A stretch of 23,368 bases of DNA. Origin: a virus. The DNA lies in the IMG/VR virus record IMGVR_UViG_3300043539_000746, positions 1 to 23,368 of that record. The stretch is one strand, 5' to 3'. Below are positions 1-6,600 of the stretch, one piece after another (within the stretch, counting starts at the first letter, position 1; every line of letters begins with the position of its first letter). Made by a program: the position numbers and the translations under genes. The notes beneath the pieces are model-generated. The model made no database searches. It saw only the letters and a program-made list of their open reading frames with translations, and was not told where the DNA came from.

Positions 1-427
1 CTTCGGTAAGCGAAACCACCTTAATACAAGTGTATTCTGGATCGCGCATCCAGTCGAGAAGAAACCATGCGGCGGCGTTGAAAGTTTTCCCCATCGCGCC
101 AGCACCCTGCACAAGTAGTTTATCGTAATCGAATAAGCAACGCCATGTATCCTGTGCTGATTGGGGTCGCCAGTCGTAGACCCCCGGTCCCCATAGCACA
201 GTCGCCGCCGCCTCGAAATGATCTTCCTCTAGCAAACTCTGCACAAACTGCATAACAATGCTATTCGCCACCTTCTCATCGATTACCAAATTAGAAGAAA
301 CCCCCCCAGTCGCGACATTCGCCAGAATGTACTTTGCCGCATACAGAATTCCCATGCGGTCATCTCGATCCGCTTCTGCCCTTACCGCTTCGGCAATCGC
401 TAATACTTGTCTTACTGATTCTACCAT
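1..427 (-). CDS. terL: Terminase large subunit, N-terminal part (truncated by window edge)
   Basis: Only the first 142 codons are visible; the frame is open at position 1. The product would be the ATPase/nuclease motor that packages phage DNA into proheads. The visible part has an N-terminal helical region, then Q107-GAGAMGKT (residues 108-115), a P-loop of the large-terminase ATPase, followed by a hydrophobic helix with WFLLDW and a beta strand with CIKVVS, as expected after Walker A. The Walker B and nuclease motifs would lie outside the window. The ATG at 427 overlaps the stop of the zinc-binding gene upstream (ATGGTAG), which supports this start and co-transcription. The small terminase lies about 5 kb upstream rather than directly next to it. 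Another P-loop ATPase cannot be fully excluded from this fragment. Confidence 0.8.
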   Translation of the reverse strand, partial: MVESVRQVLAIAEAVRAEADRDDRMGILYAAKYILANVATGGVSSNLVIDEKVANSIVMQFVQSLLEEDHFEAAATVLWGPGVYDWRPQSAQDTWRCLFDYDKLLVQGAGAMGKTFNAAAWFLLDWMRDPEYTCIKVVSLTE

Positions 428-654
428 TTTCCTTCAGGACAACTCTCGGTTGCCATAACAGTCTTGATTTCCATGTTGCACCCGCAGACTTTGCACTCTC
501 CAGCACCACTATATGCTGTCACATCAAAGTTCGGGCAATCCGCGCAAATGCGTAGCCTCCTAGCAATTTCCTTCTCCTCACAACACGGCATTCCAGCCAG
601 CACAAATGCTGTTGCGCTCTTTGCAAAATTAGATGCTTTTTGGAGGATGTTCAT
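421..654 (-). CDS. Small zinc-binding phage protein
   Basis: A 77-residue protein with a cysteine pattern typical of a zinc ribbon: C37-x2-C40 and C54-x2-C57-x-C59, plus C72 in a C-terminal SCPEGKW. The N-terminal half is a helix rich in Ala and Lys. Small proteins with this arrangement and a CPxGKW ending are common next to terminase genes in phages; their role is not established as far as I know. The gene starts inside the end of the 58-residue upstream gene and its stop overlaps the large-terminase start, so it belongs to the packaging operon. Zinc binding is inferred from cysteines only. Confidence 0.75.
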   Translation of the reverse strand: MNILQKASNFAKSATAFVLAGMPCCEEKEIARRLRICADCPNFDVTAYSGAGECKVCGCNMEIKTVMATESCPEGKW

Positions 655-805
655 TCAGGAATTTAACTGCTTTTTTTGCGTCATCTGCACATACATCTTT
701 TGCCATTAATGCGTTGTCGCTAACAATTCCACGATCTTGTAAATCGTTCATCGTCTTAACTTCATCGCTCCAACTCTCCTCAATGTACTTTTGCAGGTCG
801 TTCAT
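629..805 (-). CDS. Hypothetical 58-residue phage protein
   Basis: A short acidic, helical protein beginning MNDLQKYIEESW and ending HPPKSI. I recognise no family. The start at 805 is the first ATG of the frame, and the last 26 bp overlap the start of the zinc-binding gene. It is also overlapped at its own start by the end of the preceding gene (stop at 780), which fits the tightly packed leftward operon. Overlap pattern and absence of internal stops are the main support. Confidence 0.6.
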   Translation of the reverse strand: MNDLQKYIEESWSDEVKTMNDLQDRGIVSDNALMAKDVCADDAKKAVKFLNEHPPKSI

Positions 806-959
806 TAATCAATTTTCCTTCTTTTAATTCAGCTTTCAGCTTCTTTGCAACTAGTTTTACCACATCGTAAATAGCAACATCTGGATTCGTTGCTTGCAAT
901 TCATACTCATAATTGCAATACCCATCGCTAATGCGAATCGTCCATTTGCCAGATTTCAT
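780..959 (-). CDS. Hypothetical 59-residue phage protein
   Basis: Starts MKSGKWTIRISDGYCNYEYE and continues with a charged helix ending ERPAKVH. The predicted beta-rich N-terminus followed by a helix resembles many tiny phage accessory proteins, but I assign no family. The ATG at 959 overlaps the TGA of the upstream zinc-ribbon gene (ATGA), and its 3' end overlaps the next gene by 26 bp. It appears translationally coupled in the packaging-proximal operon. Confidence 0.6.
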   Translation of the reverse strand: MKSGKWTIRISDGYCNYEYELQATNPDVAIYDVVKLVAKKLKAELKEGKLINERPAKVH

Positions 960-1126
960 TTAAACCATTTTTTAAAGTGACCAAAATCTCTAGGCTCGGT
1001 CACACTCTTATTCTTCCCGCAAACATCACATTTCCCATAGTGCCATGTCGAAACGCTCTTCCTGCCCCTGCCGTGCTTCTTGCCGCACTCTTCGCAAGCC
1101 CAGTTTGGATAGTCTTTGGCTTTCAT
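956..1126 (-). CDS. Small zinc-ribbon protein
   Basis: A 56-residue basic protein with two CxxC knuckles: CEEC near residue 11 and CDVC near residue 33, each followed by Gly-Lys (ECGKK, VCGKN). This is the layout of a small zinc ribbon with nucleic-acid-binding character; proteins ending in a DFGHF-type segment are frequent in phages. Both ends are joined to neighbours by ATGA overlaps (start 1126 with the stop of the 70-residue gene; stop 956 with the next start). Function beyond likely zinc binding is unknown. Confidence 0.65.
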   Translation of the reverse strand: MKAKDYPNWACEECGKKHGRGRKSVSTWHYGKCDVCGKNKSVTEPRDFGHFKKWFK

Positions 1127-1335
1127 TTTTGTTTAGTGAATGGAAAGGCATTGATTAAATCCATCTCAACCTCGCGAATCGCAAAATTTATTTTCCATAG
1201 ATGATTCCAGACTTCCTTTGTTTTCACCCAGTCGAATGCTTTTGACATCGCATCCTTATGGTCTTTTGCAAAGATACACAATTCACCTTTAAATATGTTA
1301 TTCGGAGATTCGTAGTTGACGATGTATGATTTCAT
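1123..1335 (-). CDS. Hypothetical 70-residue protein
   Basis: Starts MKSYIVNYESPNNIFKGELC. The beta-strand/helix alternation with FAKDHKDAMSKAFDW is reminiscent of small phage proteins that process environmental or sensory inputs, but I recognise no family. A strong SD (GGAGG) sits just before the ATG at 1335 on the minus strand, and the start overlaps the previous stop as ATGA. The stop overlaps the zinc-ribbon start the same way. Confidence rests on SD and coupling. Confidence 0.65.
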   Translation of the reverse strand: MKSYIVNYESPNNIFKGELCIFAKDHKDAMSKAFDWVKTKEVWNHLWKINFAIREVEMDLINAFPFTKQK

Positions 1336-1619
1336 TTTCCTCCGCTCAATATAGAAAACATTTCAGATGCTATATTCCCATCTGATCCTTCTTCGCAGAA
1401 TTTAGCTTTTGCCATTCGGATGATCTCCCGCGCCTCGTCGCGCTCGCACTCTACTTTTTCCAACTCATTTCGATGGACTTCGTGGAGTATGTTTCCGTCT
1501 CGCCACATTTCTAATTCAGCCCGTGTCTTGTCGCGCTCGCGCTCAAGTCGCTCGGACCACTCGGTAGGAACAAAATGGTTGCCTCTGGAAAGATCGTCGG
1601 TTTGCGGTGTGTCACTCAT
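1332..1619 (-). CDS. Coiled-coil hypothetical phage protein
   Basis: About 95 residues when started at the ATG at 1619 (MSDTPQTDDLSRG). That start is preferred over an upstream ATG because it lies against the end of the preceding gene (stop 1612) and gives the familiar phage opening MSDTPQTD. The body from about residue 20 to 75 is rich in Glu, Arg and Lys in heptad-like spacing (SERLERERDKTRAELEMW, ELEKVECERDEAREII), indicating a coiled coil. No enzymatic motif is visible. Part of the leftward operon feeding into the terminase. Confidence 0.65.
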   Translation of the reverse strand: MSDTPQTDDLSRGNHFVPTEWSERLERERDKTRAELEMWRDGNILHEVHRNELEKVECERDEAREIIRMAKAKFCEEGSDGNIASEMFSILSGGK

Positions 1620-1842
1620 AATTCCTGCACTCCTTAAACATTTTATCAATCGCCGCCTTTAGTGTCGTCCATTCCTCCTTTTCAATTTGGATCGATCCTT
1701 CGCTATGCTCGCTACATTGCGATATCTTCAGGAACTCGCCTGCCGCTTCATCGATGATCTCGATCTCTGTCATGGAATCGTCAAATATTTGATAACCTTT
1801 ACGGCACACTCCAATCTTTAGCGTTCGGATTTCGTGACTCAT
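1612..1842 (-). CDS. Hypothetical 76-residue acidic protein
   Basis: Started at the ATG at 1842 (MSHEIRTLKIGVCRKGYQIF) because a strong SD (AGGAGGAGAGG region) lies directly upstream and the start overlaps the previous stop at 1839. The longer reading back to 1962 runs antiparallel to nothing useful and out of frame with the real 52-residue upstream gene. The product is acidic, with beta-rich first half and a C-terminal helix (EEWTTLKAAIDKMFKEC). No family recognised. Confidence 0.65.
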   Translation of the reverse strand: MSHEIRTLKIGVCRKGYQIFDDSMTEIEIIDEAAGEFLKISQCSEHSEGSIQIEKEEWTTLKAAIDKMFKECRNYE

Positions 1843-1997
1843 TCCTCTCCTCCTTTGTATTGATGCACATTGTAGCCATACGGAAGATTGGGATTCTGTT
1901 TCTCCCATCGATCCAGACGCTCTTTGCCGTCTGCCTCTTCGCGCTCTTTCTTCTCTTGCCAATAACCTTCAGGGTCGTCGTGATAATCAGATTTCAT
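1839..1997 (-). CDS. Small highly charged 52-residue protein
   Basis: A short ORF starting MKSDYHDDPEGYWQEKKERE and ending YKGGEE. Its last codons (Lys-Gly-Gly-Glu-Glu) are the DNA that also forms the SD of the next gene, a compact arrangement that supports the coupling. Over half the residues are charged or aromatic; it may be largely helical. No family recognised. The 2000-2015 stretch between this start and the upstream stop is AT-rich and holds nothing else that I can support. Confidence 0.5.
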   Translation of the reverse strand: MKSDYHDDPEGYWQEKKEREEADGKERLDRWEKQNPNLPYGYNVHQYKGGEE

Positions 1998-2015
1998 AAG
2001 GCTTAATTTAAATTC

Positions 2016-2279
2016 CTATCCAGCTTGGTTTGTCAATGAGATTTTATGTTTCAAATGTTCTCGATATAAATCGACATCCTGCCCTAACGCCTCTCCCCAC
2101 CTCTCAAACTCTTCCCCTGCGAACCACTCCCTTGCCTGCTCTCTGTTCTTTTGAGTCTCTTCGTTAACATAATCGCTCTTATACTTCTTAATATTCAAAG
2201 CGTCTTCCCACGCCTGCTCGATAACCCTGCACATGACGCATCTCGTAAAGTAAAGCTCATTCAATTCTTGTTGCGTCAT
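2016..2279 (-). CDS. Hypothetical phage protein (87 residues)
   Basis: Starts MTQQELNELYFTRCVMCRVI if the ATG at 2279 is used; an in-frame TTG nine bases upstream is an alternative. It is predicted helical, with a central NREQAREWFAGEEFERWGEAL segment that resembles short conserved phage proteins of unknown function. The 5' end overlaps the dCMP deaminase 3' end by about 22 bp, and a GGGA lies upstream of the start. The 3' end carries a TTGACA on the minus strand (positions 2031-2036), noted separately as a weak promoter-like site. Confidence 0.65.
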   Translation of the reverse strand: MTQQELNELYFTRCVMCRVIEQAWEDALNIKKYKSDYVNEETQKNREQAREWFAGEEFERWGEALGQDVDLYREHLKHKISLTNQAG

Positions 2280-2658
2280 ACAATTCAATTCCCATCAGTC
2301 CTGCTACATCCAATGAACTCTCATCGCTCGGATATGTTTCACCATACACTATCTTTTTGATTCCGTATGACACAATCGTCTTTAGACAATTATTGCATGG
2401 CAATGTCGTACTCGCGATCAACCATCCCTCGTCTGGCTTGACATATCTCAATGCATTTGCCTCGGCGTGGACAACGAACAATCGCCGCCTCTCCCGACAC
2501 TCCCAGTCCTCATCAACGCCTGATGGAAAGCCGTTGTAGCCCACCCCTGCTACAGTCTTGTCGTGCCGCAATACAACCGCTCCTACCTGCCTCCACGGGT
2601 CTTTGCTTTTCATCGCCGCAACCCTCGCCAACTCCAATGCGTATCGCTCCCAAGTCAT
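2257..2658 (-). CDS. dCMP deaminase-like protein
   Basis: A 133-residue zinc-dependent deaminase that would convert dCMP to dUMP, feeding dTTP synthesis. Key features: the substrate-binding GYNGFPSG (residues 40-47), the zinc/catalytic H64-A65-E66, and P87-C88-x2-C91 (PCNNC), in correct order and spacing for the cytidine/deoxycytidylate deaminase superfamily. The ATG at 2658 is chosen because it overlaps the methyltransferase stop as ATGA and yields the usual short N-terminus; an upstream in-frame start at 2739 would add unrelated residues read from inside the methyltransferase gene. It sits in a cargo block with MazG and a methyltransferase. No thymidylate synthase is visible in the window. 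Confidence 0.9.
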   Translation of the reverse strand: MTWERYALELARVAAMKSKDPWRQVGAVVLRHDKTVAGVGYNGFPSGVDEDWECRERRRLFVVHAEANALRYVKPDEGWLIASTTLPCNNCLKTIVSYGIKKIVYGETYPSDESSLDVAGLMGIELYDATRIE

Positions 2659-3203
2659 GTTGTGATCACATTGTAATACGCTTTGCCAAAGCATCCAGAC
2701 TCCCCAAGCTGAATCGTCTGCCCTTCTTTCCCGATCCATCGATCCAGTTTCTCCTTTGACAACTCAATCGGGTGACCTTCATGCGGCGGTATGTCTGCCC
2801 ACTCAAAGATTCGCAATGTCTTTGCCGCTCTCAATGCGTTTTGGATGATCAATTCTGGATCGTCGGTATGCTGAAGGCAGTTGTATATCCATGCCTCGTC
2901 ATAGCCTTCCTCGTAGATGTCCTCACCTCGGCAGATCATCGAATCAATGCCCTTCGTGGAATACCTGTCGTATGTCCATACCGGGTAATCCAACGGGTCT
3001 ACAACGAGCGAACGAGGCGCAAGGTTAATCGTCTTGAGCAACATCGATGTCGGACCACCACCAATGTCGATGATCCTCGCGCCTCCCACATCGAACGAGT
3101 AGCCAACTCGTTTCAATCCCATGAATCTTGCGTAGACATAATGCTTCTGATCTTCATCAAAAGTATTACAGCAGTTGCCCCAATAATCTTTTTCAAAGTC
3201 CAT
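2655..3203 (-). CDS. Class I SAM-dependent methyltransferase-like protein
   Basis: A 182-residue protein with a Rossmann-type SAM-binding start: IIDIGGGPTSMLL (residues about 44-56, motif I, DxGxG-like) and an acidic strand end VVDPLDYPV (about 67-75, motif II). A later segment YNCLQHTDDPELII (about 109-122) matches the loop/helix after motif IV/post-I in small-molecule or sugar methyltransferases. The substrate cannot be read. The gene starts at ATG 3203, sharing one base with the previous stop (TAATG), and overlaps the dCMP deaminase. Its position close to a glycosyltransferase suggests modification of a glycan or nucleotide sugar, but this is inference from context. DNA methylation motifs (DPPY/NPPY) are not seen. 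Confidence 0.75.
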   Translation of the reverse strand: MDFEKDYWGNCCNTFDEDQKHYVYARFMGLKRVGYSFDVGGARIIDIGGGPTSMLLKTINLAPRSLVVDPLDYPVWTYDRYSTKGIDSMICRGEDIYEEGYDEAWIYNCLQHTDDPELIIQNALRAAKTLRIFEWADIPPHEGHPIELSKEKLDRWIGKEGQTIQLGESGCFGKAYYNVITT

Positions 3204-3460
3204 TATAGTAAATCAGGCAATTTGCGTTCTTCCTTCTGTTCGATGATCCAGTTCCAAACCCTCTGCAAAGTTTCTGGACATCCTTCGCAGATTTTTCCTT
3301 CTTCATTTTTCCATTCGGTAAAGTACCCGCAATCTCTATGGAGTAATTCCCTGATTGCTTCTTCAAGGTCATTGAGCAATAGAAGCGCATCGACTCCAGC
3401 CAATGCATAGCGATGCTCCTGCTCCTCCTCTGGCAAATCGAATTCTAGTGTTGCCTTCAT
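3203..3460 (-). CDS. Hypothetical conserved-type phage protein (85 residues)
   Basis: Starts MKATLEFDLPEEEQEHRYAL, a beginning shared by many small phage proteins of unknown function (acidic DLPEEE followed by a helix LAGVDALLLLNDLEEAI). A short cysteine pair (CEGC, near residue 60) and a Trp-rich C-terminus follow. The start is fixed by overlap with the MazG stop (ATGA at 3457-3460). I have no function to offer. Confidence 0.75.
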   Translation of the reverse strand: MKATLEFDLPEEEQEHRYALAGVDALLLLNDLEEAIRELLHRDCGYFTEWKNEEGKICEGCPETLQRVWNWIIEQKEERKLPDLL

Positions 3461-3807
3461 TGTTTGTCTTTCCTTTCGATTGCCGCTTCGTTGCTGTACT
3501 TCTCACCATAACGCTTCTGTAGCTTCAGACGATTGATCTCGACAACCTCGTCCAACCTGACTCCGCGATGGTTCAAGACCCCTTGAATGTAGAACAGCAA
3601 GTCACCGCATTCCTCGATGACATTCTCCCAATCGAGAGGCTTGCCGTAGATTGCTGACTTCTTGATTGCATCTAGCAACTCGCCTGCTTCACCAGAAACT
3701 CCCATAGCCATGTGGACTAGGTGTGCCTGATCTGGTGACAACTCTGATGTGATCTGCTCGCCTGACTTGCACAGGCGAGAAACGAATTCGTGATATGGAT
3801 AGTTCAT
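3457..3807 (-). CDS. MazG-like nucleotide pyrophosphohydrolase
   Basis: A 116-residue all-alpha NTP pyrophosphohydrolase of MazG/phage type, expected to hydrolyse nucleoside triphosphates (possibly ppGpp or non-canonical dNTPs) to monophosphates. The metal-binding pattern ExxE...ExxD is present as E40-A-G-E43 in GVSGEAGELLDAIKK and E66-C-G-D69 in VIEECGDLLFY. The ATG at 3807 (MNYPYHEF) is chosen because it overlaps the glycosyltransferase stop as ATGA; the longer reading to 4020 is out-of-frame material from within that gene. Phage MazG proteins are often proposed to alter host nucleotide pools or stress signalling. Here it accompanies dCMP deaminase, consistent with nucleotide management. 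Confidence 0.85.
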   Translation of the reverse strand: MNYPYHEFVSRLCKSGEQITSELSPDQAHLVHMAMGVSGEAGELLDAIKKSAIYGKPLDWENVIEECGDLLFYIQGVLNHRGVRLDEVVEINRLKLQKRYGEKYSNEAAIERKDKQ

Positions 3808-4922
3808 GGATATTGTTTGGTTAATGCTTCGATGCCGTTGCCCTCGGCGTACCACCCCTTGCCTTCGTAGACATCGAGGATGTCCTGAAAGTATTTCTCG
3901 TAAATAGGCATCACAGAATCGATGGAGAAGTTGTTCGCGAATAGCCTGCAAGCCTCCGATCTGATCTTGCCTTGCTGGATAGCCTGCACCGCATCCACGA
4001 AGTCTCCCATTGTGCGGCATCTGTACCCGGTGATGCCATGCAGGTTATTCTCCGCAAACGATCCCCAGTCCGTTGTGATAGTCGGTGTGCCGCTAAACAG
4101 ATTCTCGACCTGAACCCCGCCGAATGGCTCGACATACTGCGATGGTACGAACGATGCCTTGGCTTTCGACATGAGTTGCTTCCGCTTCTCCACATCAGCA
4201 TAGCCGACATACTCGACATGGCTAGGCAACTGGTAGCCTTCTTCTTTCTGTCCTGCCACTACTAGCCGCACCCCGGCCCTCTCTGCCGCTTGGAATGCGA
4301 TGTCGCACCCTTTGCCACCATAGACCCTGCCAAGGTACAGGAAATAATCCTCCTTCTCGTCATTGCCTCGGTAAACGAAATCTTCAGGATCGAAGTAATT
4401 CGGAATGACCACCTCGTACCAGTCCTGCCGACAGGTTCCTACATTACCCAGACCGCAGTACGCATGGTAGATTGCGTAGCTTTCAAATACCTTGAACCTC
4501 GCCCAATGTCCCCCAGCGTAGCCGATCCCCGGCTCGACTGCGATCATGTCAGGGTGAGCGTCAACAACAGGACGCACTCCCGATCCCCAGAACGGCAGGA
4601 TAAAGTCATGCTTCAGCTTCCGCTTGCCTACCTCGCGAATAGCGTTGCGGTAGAAGGTCTGGTAGGCATGGTCATTCGTGTCGAACTTGAAGAAGGTCTT
4701 GCGCCAATCGTGACTGCCGTACGCCTTCGCTAGATCATCGTTCCCAACCACAGAGATGTGTTCAGCACACTCTAGCTGGCTATCTTCATGCCCATAGTGC
4801 AGAACCTCATGTCCGCGCCTAGTCATGCCTTGCGCGAACTTTAAGACCTTCTGCGTGTATGCACAGGCTACATACTCCTTGCTGGTGACTGTGTGCGGTA
4901 GACCTAGAATGTGGAATCTCAT
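3804..4922 (-). CDS. GT-B glycosyltransferase (GT4-like)
   Basis: About 372 residues, the size of a full GT-B enzyme. The N-terminal half has alternating strands and helices starting MRFHILGLPHT. The C-terminal donor-binding half has DYFLYLGRVYGGKGCDIAF, where a GT4 family binding loop is expected, and EPFGGVQVENLFSGTP, the E-x7-E nucleotide-sugar motif of retaining GT4 enzymes. The ATG at 4922 overlaps the upstream stop as ATGA; an in-frame ATG four codons earlier is possible. Acceptor and sugar are unknown. Possible targets are a virion protein, host surface glycan or modified DNA base. A methyltransferase lies two genes downstream. GC content is higher than in the HNH, sigma-like or megaprotein genes. 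Confidence 0.85.
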   Translation of the reverse strand: MRFHILGLPHTVTSKEYVACAYTQKVLKFAQGMTRRGHEVLHYGHEDSQLECAEHISVVGNDDLAKAYGSHDWRKTFFKFDTNDHAYQTFYRNAIREVGKRKLKHDFILPFWGSGVRPVVDAHPDMIAVEPGIGYAGGHWARFKVFESYAIYHAYCGLGNVGTCRQDWYEVVIPNYFDPEDFVYRGNDEKEDYFLYLGRVYGGKGCDIAFQAAERAGVRLVVAGQKEEGYQLPSHVEYVGYADVEKRKQLMSKAKASFVPSQYVEPFGGVQVENLFSGTPTITTDWGSFAENNLHGITGYRCRTMGDFVDAVQAIQQGKIRSEACRLFANNFSIDSVMPIYEKYFQDILDVYEGKGWYAEGNGIEALTKQYP

Positions 4923-5167
4923 GGCTTGATCCATTGTACAGGTGACTTTGGTGATAGTGCTATGTCTTCCATACGGAATACCGCGAATGGAGTGTCAGGA
5001 AACTGCTTTGCAAGCCGCTCGCACTCGATTGACGCATCCATGTGACTTGTGTGCATTGTGGTTGGAGGGTAGCTGGAATTGATCTGGTAATTCCCGTCAT
5101 TGTTGAGCCAGAGACGCACGATCAAGTACCTCTCTTTTGTTTTGCGTTGGTTTTCTGTGTCTTGCAT
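4919..5167 (-). CDS. Hypothetical 82-residue protein
   Basis: Starts MQDTENQRKTKERYLIVRLW. The order is a basic N-terminus, a beta strand, then ASIECERLAKQFPDTPFAVFRMED, a helix-strand unit resembling a fold seen in small phage proteins that place a helix ending in 'ERLAxxxPxxxFxVxR'. No function is known to me. The stop overlaps the glycosyltransferase start (ATGA). The 46 bp between this start and the stop at 5214 are AT-rich and contain no clear promoter. Confidence 0.65.
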   Translation of the reverse strand: MQDTENQRKTKERYLIVRLWLNNDGNYQINSSYPPTTMHTSHMDASIECERLAKQFPDTPFAVFRMEDIALSPKSPVQWIKP

Positions 5168-5213
5168 AAAGTGTCTTTGATTATCAACTACTGTTCTTAT
5201 CAGAAGTTATAGT

Positions 5214-5414
5214 CTATTTCCGTTTGATAACTCCATGATATTTATCGATATACGCCTGAATCTTGATCATGTCATTTTCAGCCTGTTTGATCCCAGTAGG
5301 CGTATAGTCATATGTATGCTGGTACTCTGGCAATGGTTCCTTGCGTTGCAAGCGAGGTCCAACCGGGCAACCATCAGAGCAGATGGTGATACGGAGTTGC
5401 AGTTTACTCTTCAA
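5214..5414 (-). CDS. Hypothetical 66-residue protein with probable TTG start
   Basis: The frame is open from 5561 to 5214, but the upstream part lies inside the small-terminase gene and has no usable start near that gene's end other than a TTG at 5414, preceded by a GAGAG on the minus strand. From there the protein reads LKSKLQLRITICSDGCPVG, then a helix ending DKYHGVIKRK. The only downstream ATG is too close to the end. I infer the TTG start. No family recognised; a phage accessory protein overlapping the terminase end by 11 bp. Confidence 0.5.
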   Translation of the reverse strand: MKSKLQLRITICSDGCPVGPRLQRKEPLPEYQHTYDYTPTGIKQAENDMIKIQAYIDKYHGVIKRK

Positions 5415-5883
5415 GTGATCTCTCGTTAGATTCAAGTTGTACTCGTTCAGGGGCGCGGGAAGGTAGCTGGAAAGCGAGCGTGAGCGGTTGTGCTGTTTCG
5501 ATCTCGATCTTCTCTCCGTACTTCTTTGGAGCCATTTTGCTCGCGGCCCATTTGAGCGCATCTACGCGCAGTCTGCCGATAGCGGCATCGTGTGAAGAGT
5601 AAGATTCATCTACTATAAGTTCTGCGTAGTAATCGGCTTGCTCTGCTCTAGCTTTTGTGTATTGGTCGCGGAAGTTTTGATTATCAGCATTCCATCGATA
5701 TATTGTAGACCTATCTGGAAGGTGTGGTGAAGAAGCGATGATAGATCGGAGGGTTTCGCCGTGAGCGAGTCTATTGCAGATTTCGTCGGCTAATTCTTGT
5801 GAGTAGCTGGAGGGTCTACCCATTTGTTTTGGTTCAGATTTTTCTTCAGATTTTTGATCTGGAATTTCTGCTGAATCGTTCAT
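5404..5883 (-). CDS. terS: Terminase small subunit-like protein
   Basis: A 159-residue DNA-recognition component of the packaging machine. After a charged linker, residues 22-75 (GRPSSYSQELADEICNRL through STIYRWNADNQNFRDQYTKA) form the helix-turn-helix region found in small terminases of the phage Sf6-like group: 'RPSxYxxExA..ICxxLAxGExLR.I...LPxxSTIYRW'. A long helical oligomerisation segment follows (AEQADYYAELIVDES through RLRVDALKWAASKMAPKKYGEK), with a Gln/Pro-rich tail. The ATG at 5883 overlaps the upstream stop as ATGA. TerS and TerL are normally adjacent, but here about 5 kb of unrelated genes separate this one from the TerL start at 427. Confidence 0.85.
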   Translation of the reverse strand: MNDSAEIPDQKSEEKSEPKQMGRPSSYSQELADEICNRLAHGETLRSIIASSPHLPDRSTIYRWNADNQNFRDQYTKARAEQADYYAELIVDESYSSHDAAIGRLRVDALKWAASKMAPKKYGEKIEIETAQPLTLAFQLPSRAPERVQLESNERSLEE

Positions 5884-6062
5884 TGAGGTTTGAATTGTTT
5901 TGCGAGTTCGATTTTGAGATCGAGGATTTGTTTTTGAGTATCGAGACGCTCTTTAGGTTCTGTGATTTTGTGGAGAGAGTCTCGTAAGAAATCGATTTTA
6001 TTTTGTAGCGATTCTAGGACTAAATTTTTTTCTGAAATATTTTGCGAATATGCTTGACTCAT
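5880..6062 (-). CDS. Small coiled-coil protein next to the small terminase
   Basis: A 60-residue protein (MSQAYSQNISEKNLVLESLQ...) that is almost wholly helical, with a Leu/Ile-spaced amphipathic pattern through QNKIDFLRDSLHKI and LDTQKQILDLKIELAKQF. It overlaps the small-terminase start as ATGA, so the two are coupled. It may assist packaging or oligomerise, but I have no direct evidence. No SD is visible. The 49 bp upstream (6063-6111) contain no promoter I can support. Confidence 0.6.
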   Translation of the reverse strand: MSQAYSQNISEKNLVLESLQNKIDFLRDSLHKITEPKERLDTQKQILDLKIELAKQFKPQ

Positions 6063-6111
6063 AAATTGGGTGGTGTGTATAATTAGCTCGCTTTGCTCGC
6101 AGGGCTAGTGT

Positions 6112-6513
6112 TTATGGGGTTGTGCGGGTGGGTGGTGTGAGTGGCTGGTAGGTGATTTGGATGATGGTTTTCTCGTCCTTTTTGTGTTTGCACTTTTGTT
6201 GTGAGTAGTGGGCGATGATGGAAGCTGGGTCGTCGTCAGGGATGATACCAAGGTATCGAAGTTGGTCGGTGAGAGGTTTTGTTCCGCCCACGAAGTTATC
6301 AAAGTCTTGGAGTTTGGTGGCAACTCTTTCAATGCGGAGAGCAACGCGGTTTTTGCGTTTTGTTTGTGCTTGTGGAGGTTTGACCAATGGGATGATAGGA
6401 TTGTGTTGAGGGATGGGGTTAGATAGTTTGGGAGAAGGAGGGTTAAGGTAGTAGTCTCCGTCTGGGTGGAGATGGTATCCGAGTTTGATGAGTTGCTCAT
6501 GTGTCCAAGGCAT
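6112..6513 (-). CDS. RusA-like Holliday-junction resolvase (tentative)
   Basis: A 133-residue basic protein. Its core RVATKLQDFDNFVGGTK (about 63-79) and LTDQLRYLGIIPDDDPAS (about 81-98) match the phage RusA-like pattern: D-x-D-N (D70, D72, N73) followed after a helix by a D-D-D cluster (93-95) that would bind Mg2+. A beta strand with KDEKTIIQIT follows. RusA-like enzymes cleave recombination intermediates and branched DNA. The position downstream of RecT, exonuclease, SSB-like and HNH genes and upstream of terminase fits DNA metabolism or branch clearing before packaging. The N-terminal 50 residues, with several Pro-rich stretches, are not typical. The ATG at 6513 lacks a clear SD. I hold the family assignment with moderate confidence. 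Confidence 0.6.
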   Translation of the reverse strand: MPWTHEQLIKLGYHLHPDGDYYLNPPSPKLSNPIPQHNPIIPLVKPPQAQTKRKNRVALRIERVATKLQDFDNFVGGTKPLTDQLRYLGIIPDDDPASIIAHYSQQKCKHKKDEKTIIQITYQPLTPPTRTTP

Positions 6514-6600
6514 TGGAAAGTGTGACCCGCTTTTATGTGGTTACGGGTCTGGTGCTGATGATGACCAGCAAACATGGTTGCCGCCACAATACCTGTAGTT

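Noticed and set aside
2008-2036. Possible fourth promoter: TTGACA followed by ACCAAGCTGG on the minus strand at the end of the 2016-2279 gene.
   Set aside because: The -35 is perfect and the spacer start is partly similar, but there is no good -10 at 16-18 bp, and it lies in coding sequence. Too weak to list.
2772-3410. 212-codon plus-strand frame over the methyltransferase and 85-residue genes.
   Set aside because: It crosses two minus-strand genes with good motifs and coupling; composition is Cys/Ser/Arg-rich as in antisense shadows.
4290-4733. 147-codon plus-strand frame inside the glycosyltransferase gene.
   Set aside because: It is antisense to a gene with clear GT4 motifs, has no SD or promoter, and all convincing genes are on the minus strand.
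6105-6587. Long minus-strand frame overlapping the RusA-like gene.
   Set aside because: Its translation is low-complexity Ser/Thr/His-rich, whereas the overlapping frame has the DxDN and DDD motifs of a nuclease.
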